NCBI RefSeq assembly: GCF_009829985.1
Contig: NZ_SZZU01000001.1
Coordinates: forward strand, 186,001 to 250,000
Reading direction: 5' to 3'
From: Pantoea sp. Aalb
GTDB taxonomy: Bacteria > Pseudomonadota > Gammaproteobacteria > Enterobacterales > Enterobacteriaceae
Length of the DNA: 64,000 nt
In this document: positions 56,805 to 64,000 of the stretch, piece after piece
Layout of the letters: each line of letters begins with the position of its first letter
How positions within the stretch are numbered: position 1 is the stretch's first letter
The notes under the pieces: generated by a model
What the model saw: the letters and a program-made list of their open reading frames with translations, nothing else
What the model was told of the DNA's origin: nothing
The model's database searches: none
Translations under genes and position numbers: made by a program

Positions 56805-57926
56805 TTGAGTTATTTTATTTTTTCAGTCTACAAAGATATTTTGTCTAGTATAAGATTGTTATACAAGGTATTTAAAATAAAATTTAAATTAATATATTTG
56901 CATATTAAATAAGTTTAAAACTTAAAATAACATATTATAATTTAAAAAACTCTAATATTCTTTAATTAATATTTTTTTTTATATAAAATTCTTATTTTTA
57001 TTTAAGTTTATTAGATTTTTAATTGAAAATTAAATAAATATTTTTATGACTTTAAATTAATAAACCTATATCATTTTATGAATATATTTAATTAAAACTA
57101 CACAATTTATTTTTTCTATTGTCAATAATATTTATTTATTATTATAAATAAATTAACTTGTACTCTTTAAGTACATAAAAATGATTATTTATAATCAAAT
57201 TAGTATTTTTATTGTAAAAAAACTAATTTAAAACAATAAGTTTTAGTAAAAAAATATTTTTTACTTTTACAATAAATAAAAAAATAAATGAAATGAATAT
57301 AGTTATATATAAAAATATATATTTAGGAAACTTTAGAATAAAAAATATCAGTGAAAATATAAATTCATGATTAAGATTAATTAAAAAGATTAACACATAT
57401 TTTATATATTTCATATATAAAGATATAATTTTATATTTTCTAATACTTTTTGTATAAGAATATAAATTCTAATAATTCAATTTTTATATGCCTATCTATA
57501 TTCATTGATTAATATCATATAATACAAGTAAATATAAGTATTACTATTGAGTAATTTAAATCCTTAAATTTATGAAATTTCAATTAAAAACTAATAAATA
57601 ATTTATGTAATATACTATAATAAATTTATTCATTGATATAAAAAGTATAATTTTTCTTTAATAAATTACTAAATATTATTTCATTATCAATTATTAGATT
57701 TTTTATTCAAAAACAAATTCATTTGCATAAGTTAATAAAATATTATTTATATTATCTATATTGTATAGATAATATAAATACAAAAATTTAACTTATAATA
57801 GTCAATTCATTGATTGTTTTAAAATTTAAATCAACACTAAACATTAATTATACTCATTATTTAAAGAAATAGAATATGCTTTTTATTTTTTTAAAATATG
57901 GGATTATATAGAGGAATAATTGCTTC

Positions 57927-60494
57927 ATGAGTGACATTGCAAGAAAAATTATACCGGTTAATATTGAAGAAGAGTTAAAAAACTCTTATCTTGATTACGC
58001 CATGTCGGTCATAGTCGGCCGAGCCTTACCTGATGTACGTGATGGTCTGAAACCAGTACATCGCCGTGTTCTTTTCGCTATGAACGAATTAGGAAATGAT
58101 TGGAATAAACCTTATAAAAAATCTGCTCGTGTAGTAGGTGATGTCATAGGTAAATATCATCCTCACGGTGATTCTGCTGTATATGATACAATAGTACGTA
58201 TGGCTCAACCATTTTCTATGCGTTATATGTTAATAGATGGCCAAGGTAATTTTGGTTCCGTAGATGGTGATTCTGCTGCAGCTATGCGTTATACTGAAGT
58301 ACGTATGGCAAAAATTTCTCATGAATTACTAGCTGATTTAGAAAAAGAAACAGTTAATTTTATCTCTAATTATGATAGTACAGAATATATTCCTGAAGTT
58401 CTACCTACTAAAATACCTAATTTACTAGTTAACGGCTCATCTGGTATTGCGGTAGGAATGGCAACTAATATCCCACCACATAATTTAACTGAAGTAATTA
58501 ATGGTTGTCTTGCTTATATTAAAAATGAAAATATAAATGTTGAAGGATTAATGGAGCATATTTTAGGACCTGATTTTTCAACTGCAGGTATTATAAATGG
58601 TCGATGTGGTATTGAAGAAGCATATCGTACTGGCCGAGGTCGCATTTATATTCGAGCTCGTAGCAAAATTGAAATCGATTTAAGAAGTAATCGTGAAATC
58701 ATAATTATTTATGAAATCCCTTATCAAGTAAATAAAGCCCGTTTAATTGAAAAGATTGCTGAATTAGTAAAAGATAAGCGTGTTGAAGGTATTAGTGGAT
58801 TACGTGATGAGTCTGATAAAGATGGGATGCGCATTGTTATTGAAATTAAGCGTGATATTGCTGCTGAAGTAGTATTAAACAATCTTTATGCATTAACTCA
58901 ACTACAAGTATCCTTTGGCATTAATATGGTTGCATTACATCACAATCAACCTAAAATAATGACATTGAAAGAAATGATAGAATCTTTTATTCATCATCGT
59001 AGAGAAGTAGTAACGCGTCGTACAATTTCAGAGTTGCGTAAAGCTCGTGAACGAGCTCATATCCTTGAAGGATTAGCAATTGCACGAGAGAATATAACAC
59101 CTATGATTGATTTGATTCGTTTTTCTTCTACGGCACTTGAAGCAAAGGAAGATTTAATTTATCGATCGTGGAACGTTAACAATCTTTTAGATTGCATACA
59201 TAATGAATTAGTGTATCCGGAGTGGTTAGAAGAAAAATTTAGAATACATAATAATAAGTATTATTTAACCGAACAGCAAGCCCAAGCTATTTTAGATTTA
59301 CGTTTACAAAAATTAACTAGTTTAGAGCATGAAAAATTTTCAGAAGAATATAAAAATCTCATTAATCAAATTACGGAACTTTTACATATTTTACAAAGTT
59401 CTGATCGTTTAATGGAGGTTATTTGTGAAGAACTGAAAGCAATTCGTGACCAATTTGGAGATGAACGTCGTACTGAAATTAAATCTAATATTGTAGATAT
59501 AAATGTTGAAGATTTGATAAAGCAAGAAGATGTAGTAGTAACTCTATCTCATCAAGGATATGTTAAATATCAACCATTATCTGACTATGAAGCTCAAAGG
59601 AGAGGTGGTAAAGGAAAATCTGCAGCTCGAATTAAAGAAGAAGATTTTATGCATTGCTTATTAGTTGCTAATACGCATGATACTATCTTATGTTTCTCTA
59701 GTCATGGACGTCTTTATTGGATAAAGGTATATAAGTTACCAGAAGCAAGTCGTAGTGCACGTGGTCGTCCAATCGTTAATCTACTTCCTTTAGAAAACAA
59801 GGAACGTATTACTGCTATTTTACCAGTACGTAAATATATAGAAGGAGTTAATATTTTTATGGCTACTTCTAACGGTATTGTTAAAAAAACATCATTAAAA
59901 GAATTTAGTCGTCCACGTAATAGCGGTATAATAGCAATTAAATTACATGAAGATGATGAATTAATAGGAGTAGCACTAACAAATGGTAACGATGAGGCTA
60001 TGTTACTTTCTGCTGCTGGCAAAGTAGTACGTTTTTCAGAAACTTCAGTTAGAAGTATGGGACGTTTTACATCTGGTGTAAAGGGAATAAAGTTAGCCAA
60101 AGGTGATAAAGTTGTATCATTAATTATACCGAGGGATAAAGGAGCAATTCTTACAGTAACACAAAATGGATACGGTAAACGTACTAATAATAATGCATAT
60201 CCAACTAAATCACGTGCTACTCAGGGTGTAATTTCAATTAAAGTTACCAAACGTAACGGATTAGTTGTAGGAGCAGTACAAGTAGTAGAGAGCGATCAAA
60301 TTATGATTATCACTGATGCTGGCACATTAGTACGTATGCGAGTTTCTGAAGTTAGTATAATAAGTCGCAATACGCAAGGTGTTATTTTAATTCGTACTTC
60401 AGAAGAAGAAAATGTAGTAGGCTTACAACGTGTTGAAGATCCAGTTGGAAAAAAATTTGATATTATTAATAATAACTTTATAGAAGGCAGATAA
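57927..60494 (+). CDS. gyrA: DNA gyrase subunit A
   Basis: Breakage-reunion subunit of gyrase, introduces negative supercoils with GyrB. The 855-aa protein (E. coli 875) has catalytic Tyr122 in [10 protein letters not shown], quinolone-region residues S83 and D87 as in sensitive E. coli, and the C-terminal beta-pinwheel with the GyrA box [10 protein letters not shown]. It lacks the acidic tail that ends E. coli GyrA, stopping after [24 protein letters not shown]... in a basic/neutral end. AGAGGA lies at a slightly long distance from the ATG. Confidence 0.97.
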   Translation: MSDIARKIIPVNIEEELKNSYLDYAMSVIVGRALPDVRDGLKPVHRRVLFAMNELGNDWNKPYKKSARVVGDVIGKYHPHGDSAVYDTIVRMAQPFSMRYMLIDGQGNFGSVDGDSAAAMRYTEVRMAKISHELLADLEKETVNFISNYDSTEYIPEVLPTKIPNLLVNGSSGIAVGMATNIPPHNLTEVINGCLAYIKNENINVEGLMEHILGPDFSTAGIINGRCGIEEAYRTGRGRIYIRARSKIEIDLRSNREIIIIYEIPYQVNKARLIEKIAELVKDKRVEGISGLRDESDKDGMRIVIEIKRDIAAEVVLNNLYALTQLQVSFGINMVALHHNQPKIMTLKEMIESFIHHRREVVTRRTISELRKARERAHILEGLAIARENITPMIDLIRFSSTALEAKEDLIYRSWNVNNLLDCIHNELVYPEWLEEKFRIHNNKYYLTEQQAQAILDLRLQKLTSLEHEKFSEEYKNLINQITELLHILQSSDRLMEVICEELKAIRDQFGDERRTEIKSNIVDINVEDLIKQEDVVVTLSHQGYVKYQPLSDYEAQRRGGKGKSAARIKEEDFMHCLLVANTHDTILCFSSHGRLYWIKVYKLPEASRSARGRPIVNLLPLENKERITAILPVRKYIEGVNIFMATSNGIVKKTSLKEFSRPRNSGIIAIKLHEDDELIGVALTNGNDEAMLLSAAGKVVRFSETSVRSMGRFTSGVKGIKLAKGDKVVSLIIPRDKGAILTVTQNGYGKRTNNNAYPTKSRATQGVISIKVTKRNGLVVGAVQVVESDQIMIITDAGTLVRMRVSEVSIISRNTQGVILIRTSEEENVVGLQRVEDPVGKKFDIINNNFIEGR

Positions 60495-60799
60495 ATAATA
60501 AATTACATCAAAAGATTAATAATAAAGTTAATATAATCTGTTAAATACATTATAATACATAAAATTTATATAATCTAATGTAAATTTATATTTAAAATTT
60601 TATTTTTTATGTTTCATTGTAAATCAAAAATAATTCAATGTAGAATTTTATAATATATTTTTAATAAATATTTAAATATTCTTTAAATTTATCCTGTCAA
60701 TTAAAGTATATTATATATTTAGTACAATACTAAATGAGACGAATTATTTTTCATATCATTTATTATTTAATAAATAAATATATGTAATTAGGTAAGTAA
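60495..60799. other. Gene-free spacer between gyrA and apbE
   Basis: About 300 nt of AT-rich DNA. No frame, remnant or clear hairpin that I can support. Confidence 0.4.
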
Positions 60800-61819
60800 A
60801 TGATTTTTCAGTATCTAATATTATTTTTTTTTACTTTAACATGTTTGATTAGTTGTAATACTTATCATAATAACATAGTGCTAGAAGGAAAAACCATGGG
60901 AACTGTGTGGCGTGTAATTCTAGCAGGTATAGATATTCAACAAAAATTTAAATTGTTTAATGATATTCAAGCACAATTAAATTTCGATGAACAAGAGTTG
61001 TCAACTTGGAAAAACAATTCAATATTATCACGTTTTAATAGATTTCAAGGATGTCAACCTCAGAAAATTAGTAATAATATTGCTAATATTATTGCTAAAG
61101 AGTTATATATTGGGAATAAAACAAACGGTGCACTGGATATTACTATAGGATCATTAGTAAATTTATGGGGATTTGGTCCAATAAATCAACCAAAACATAT
61201 ACCTAGTAACGATAAAATAGCAGCTATAAAAGCGTTAACTGGATTACAGCACTTACGAGTTATTTATTCTTTTAATGAACAATGGTTACAAAAGGATATT
61301 CCTGGTTTGTATGTTGATCTTTCTTCTGTAGGAGAGGGTTATGCTACGGATCATCTTGCACTTCTATTAGAACAAAAAGGCATTAATAATTACTTAGTCT
61401 CAGTTGGAGGTGCAGTATTAAGCCATGGAATGAATTCTAAAAATCGACCATGGCGAGTTGGAATTCAAAAGCCAACTGATCTTAAAAATTTAGTAGAATT
61501 ATCTGTTGATCTACATGGGCATGGTATTAGCACTTCTGGCTCTTATCGTAATTATTATGAACTAGATGGTAAACGTATATCGCATATTATAGATCCCACA
61601 ACTGGAAGACCTATAAATCACAATTTAGTTTCAGTAACTGTAATTTCTAATACTGCATTAGAATCTGATAGTTGGGATACTAGTTTAATGGTAATGGGAA
61701 ATAAGCGAGCTCAATTATTAGCTCTTAAAGAGAAATTAGCAGTATTATTAATTAGTAAACATGGAAATGGTTTTGTATCTTGGATGTCCCCTCAATTTAA
61801 ATCATTTGTTATATCTTAA
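60800..61819 (+). CDS. apbE: FAD:protein FMN transferase ApbE
   Basis: Periplasmic lipoprotein that attaches FMN from FAD to threonine residues of exported flavoproteins such as RnfG/NqrC. The 339-aa protein (E. coli 351) has a lipoprotein signal with lipobox LISC (Cys19), GKTMGTVWRV, the ALDITIGSLVNLWGFGP block, SSVGEGYATD, VSVGGAVLSHG and the metal-site motif HIIDPTTGRP. It lies downstream of gyrA as in the E. coli region. No Rnf or Nqr target is in the window. Confidence 0.95.
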   Translation: MIFQYLILFFFTLTCLISCNTYHNNIVLEGKTMGTVWRVILAGIDIQQKFKLFNDIQAQLNFDEQELSTWKNNSILSRFNRFQGCQPQKISNNIANIIAKELYIGNKTNGALDITIGSLVNLWGFGPINQPKHIPSNDKIAAIKALTGLQHLRVIYSFNEQWLQKDIPGLYVDLSSVGEGYATDHLALLLEQKGINNYLVSVGGAVLSHGMNSKNRPWRVGIQKPTDLKNLVELSVDLHGHGISTSGSYRNYYELDGKRISHIIDPTTGRPINHNLVSVTVISNTALESDSWDTSLMVMGNKRAQLLALKEKLAVLLISKHGNGFVSWMSPQFKSFVIS

Positions 61820-61911
61820 TTTATATTTTCATTAATCAATTTAGTACTATCAAGAGAATAAAGTAAAAGTATTAGTAATCTTACTTTATATTATTTTAAA
61901 TTAATTGTAAA
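61820..61911. other. Short spacer between apbE and tRNA-Pro
   Basis: Convergent spacer; no signal recognised. Confidence 0.3.
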
Positions 61912-61985
61912 TCGGTACGAGAGGATTTGAACCTCTGCCCCCTGACACCCCATGACAGTGCGCTACCAAGCTACGCTACGTACCG
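61912..61985 (-). tRNA. proL: tRNA-Pro (anticodon GGG)
   Basis: A 74-nt cloverleaf matching E. coli proL. Acceptor CGGTACG pairs with CGTACCG, discriminator A, anticodon GGG in GTCATGGGGTGTC. No encoded CCA. It lies between apbE and rplY, consistent with proL lying near rplY in E. coli. Confidence 0.97.
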
Positions 61986-62010
61986 ATATATAAATATATA
62001 TAGTAAATTT

Positions 62011-62046
62011 TAAAAAAATCACATACAAATTAATTTGTATGTGATT
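62011..62046 (-). terminator. Intrinsic terminator downstream of rplY
   Basis: A perfect 30-nt palindrome (62017-62046; AATCACATACAAATT arm) is followed on the minus strand by a run of U encoded by the seven A at 62012-62018. It would end rplY transcription before tRNA-Pro. Confidence 0.75.
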
Positions 62047-62214
62047 AAATCATTTCATTAAATATAACATTATAACTCAATGTAGTTTAAACAAATTATT
62101 ATAGATAATAACTTATATATTATTCAATTATGCAAATTAATAACAAGTATTAAAATACTTAAATGTATTTTAATCTTTTTTAAAATAAAAATAAGTATAT
62201 TTTTATTTTAAAAA
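62047..62214. other. 3' spacer of rplY
   Basis: AT-rich, nothing recognised; likely the rplY 3' untranslated region. Confidence 0.3.
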
Positions 62215-62502
62215 TTAGATAGATCTGATAAAATCAATATGTTGTAATTTAGGTTTAAATGGATGTCGCTGGATAGCTTTTACTTTAACTTTAGTTTCCT
62301 TACCATCAACTATTATGGTTAATAATTTATTATAGAAATCAGGTTTACTATGAATGTTACTAACTGTATCTTGACTTAATGCAATAAAAATTGCAGGATC
62401 TAACCCTCCATAAATTATAGCAGGAAATTTATTTTTTACTCGTAAACGACGACTTGCATTTTTACCTATTTTTTTACGAACTTCCGCATGAATAATAAAC
62501 AT
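62215..62502 (-). CDS. rplY: 50S ribosomal protein L25 (bL25)
   Basis: Binds 5S rRNA in the large ribosomal subunit. The 95-aa protein (E. coli 94) is the short single-domain form, with INAEVRK-like start ([21 protein letters not shown]), [10 protein letters not shown] and the C-terminal [16 protein letters not shown]. Monocistronic, ending at the terminator near 62017-62046. Confidence 0.97.
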   Translation of the reverse strand: MFIIHAEVRKKIGKNASRRLRVKNKFPAIIYGGLDPAIFIALSQDTVSNIHSKPDFYNKLLTIIVDGKETKVKVKAIQRHPFKPKLQHIDFIRSI

Positions 62503-63084
62503 TTTTATTATTTATCTCTTAGTATTATTTTTTAACATTTAGTAATTAATTATTTAAAATCTATCCTATAAATGATACGTTATCCGAATTATTATATATT
62601 TATATTCTTATATTTAATACATAAATATATGTTTTTTTTACTATTTAACATTATTAATTGTATTAGTATTTAACCTTATTTATTTTAAGGGTGATGAAAA
62701 ATAATTTCAATAATTAATTTCTAAAAATTACTTATTAATATATAAAATTACTAACAAAAAGTTTTTATTTTATTCATTTAAATAAGAAATGCATTAATAA
62801 AATTTAATTCATATTTATTATTATAATTATTTATATTTAATAATTTTTATATAAAAATTATCTTATTAATAGATTATTCAGTAATTTTAATAAAAATCTA
62901 TTTATCTTCACTAGAAAACATTTTCTTTTATATGTTTTTGATGTTTTTTAAATATAAAACTTTAAATTATCATCTTTTGTATTAATCAATAAATTAAGTC
63001 AATAATTTATTTAAACCAAATATTTTGTTTTTTACATGAAACTTATAATCTGTAAATCTATTATAGATAATTGGAGAATATATA
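62503..63084. other. Gene-free 582-nt stretch between rplY and folE
   Basis: Divergent spacer of homopolymer-rich AT DNA. No remnant or distinctive promoter. The folE ribosome site TTGGAGAAT is at the right end. Confidence 0.5.
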
Positions 63085-63750
63085 ATGAGTACTTTCACTC
63101 GAGAAGCTTCTATGGTTCACGAAGCTCTATTAATACGTGGGCTTGAAACACCATTGCGCGCTTCTGTATATGAAATAGATGTAGAATCACGTAAACGTGC
63201 TATTACCGATCATATAATTCATATTATGCAACTTCTTAATTTAGATATAAAAGATGATAGTTTAACGGAAACACCGCACCGCATTGCTGAGATGTATGTA
63301 AATGAAATTTTTTCAGGCCTTGATTATAATAATTTCCCTAAGATAACTGTCATTAAAAATAAAATGAAAATAAATGAGATGATTACTGTACGTGATATCA
63401 TTCTAACTAGTACTTGTGAACATCATTTTTTAAGTATTGATGGAAAAGCTATTGTTGCTTATATACCTAGAGAAAAAGTAATAGGTCTATCAAAAATTAA
63501 CCGTATCGTACATTTTTTTGCTCAACGACCTCAAGTACAAGAACGTTTAACACAGCAAATATTAGTAGCATTACAAACTTTACTTGGCACTATTAATGTA
63601 GCAGTTTCTATTGATGCAGTCCATTATTGCGTAAAAGCAAGAGGTGTAAAAGATGTTACTAGTGCTACTACAACTACTTCACTTGATGGATTATTTAAAT
63701 CTAGTCAAAATACTAGACAAGAATTTCTACGTACACTATGCCATAGTTAA
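63085..63750 (+). CDS. folE: GTP cyclohydrolase I, FolE
   Basis: First step of folate synthesis: converts GTP to dihydroneopterin triphosphate. The 221-aa protein (E. coli 222) has the zinc ligands C111 and H114 in TSTCEHHF and the later cysteine in VHYCVKARG, plus [11 protein letters not shown] and the C-terminal [12 protein letters not shown]. With folC it suggests folate provisioning. ATG start with GGAG. Confidence 0.97.
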   Translation: MSTFTREASMVHEALLIRGLETPLRASVYEIDVESRKRAITDHIIHIMQLLNLDIKDDSLTETPHRIAEMYVNEIFSGLDYNNFPKITVIKNKMKINEMITVRDIILTSTCEHHFLSIDGKAIVAYIPREKVIGLSKINRIVHFFAQRPQVQERLTQQILVALQTLLGTINVAVSIDAVHYCVKARGVKDVTSATTTTSLDGLFKSSQNTRQEFLRTLCHS

Positions 63751-64000
63751 TGTTAAAATATAGTTAATATAAAATATAGATTAAGTATAAAATACTAACT
63801 AAATTAATTCTATTATATTAAATATAATATATTTCTTAGGTTATTAATTTTATTTTGAATAAAAGAATCATTAATAATTATAAACGAACAATTATAGTTA
63901 AATTAATATTTAAAAAGATATTTAAAATTTTAAAATATTATTAATAATAATAAGTTATATATAATAAATTTTATTTATTTAATTTAGCAATAAAAATTTT
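63751..64000. other. AT-rich end of the window after folE
   Basis: No feature recognised in the last 250 nt. Confidence 0.4.

Larger units (their letters stand above)
56442..57926. other. 1.5-kb gene desert between nrdA and gyrA
   Basis: E. coli has ubiG here. No UbiG-like peptide is readable on the minus strand. A 63-codon minus frame (57223-57414) is low-complexity Ile/Phe/Lys. The only structured parts are the repeats at 56539-56566 and the promoter plus hairpin at 56671-56804. Confidence 0.6.

Noticed and set aside
57223..57414. 63-codon minus-strand ORF in the nrdA-gyrA desert
   Set aside because: Almost only Ile, Phe, Leu and Lys; typical chance frame in poly-A/T sequence. It does not resemble UbiG.

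Overview
The window is a very AT-rich chromosomal segment of a gammaproteobacterium of the order Enterobacterales, almost certainly an insect-associated obligate symbiont in genome reduction. Nearly every protein is recognisably the E. coli-type orthologue, and the genes keep the order of the E. coli 2.2-2.6 Mb region in one orientation (maeB ... nuo ... nrdAB - gyrA ... rplY, folE), with most intervening genes deleted. Gene-free spacers are long, AT-rich and full of short tandem repeats. Some still hold readable remains of lost genes: hemF, yfbR, dedD and perhaps mnmC. All five tRNA genes lack an encoded CCA end. I see no phage, IS element, CRISPR array, rRNA or foreign island. I cannot name the species.

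Layout. 1-9 kb: malic enzyme (maeB), a decayed hemF, the sulfate/thiosulfate importer cysPUWA, and cysK facing it. 9-16 kb: zipA, a ligA lacking its BRCT domain, yfeH, tRNA-Lys, tRNA-Val, gltX, tRNA-Ala. 16-21 kb: mntH with a probable MntR operator, glk, tRNA-Arg, mlaA. 21-35 kb: prmB-aroC, fabB, pdxB, truA, accD-folC-(dedD remnant)-cvpA-purF, ubiX, a yfbR remnant. 35-52 kb: alaA and the complete thirteen-gene nuo operon (nuoA to nuoN with fused nuoCD), then elaB. 52-64 kb: nrdAB (minus), a 1.5-kb gene desert, gyrA, apbE, tRNA-Pro, rplY, folE.

How the genes fit together. The retained functions suit a nutritional symbiont that still respires. They cover sulfur uptake to cysteine (cysPUWA, cysK), chorismate (aroC), vitamin B6 (pdxB), folate (folE, folC), alanine (alaA), purines (purF), fatty acids (accD, fabB), deoxynucleotides (nrdAB), an NADH:quinone oxidoreductase feeding a ubiquinone chain (ubiX), and glucose phosphorylation by glk. 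The ptsHI-crr block that normally separates cysK from cysA is gone from this locus.

Most notable: nuoJ is out of frame in a run of ten T. One extra T would give a full-length protein matching E. coli NuoJ residue for residue at its N-terminus, which makes it a candidate for rescue by polymerase slippage in an otherwise intact complex I operon. Other points are the MntR-box match before mntH, the LigA truncation, a frame-changing 37-bp duplication at the end of cysA, a degenerate tRNA-Arg(CCT), and an orphan promoter with a downstream hairpin in the nrdA-gyrA desert.
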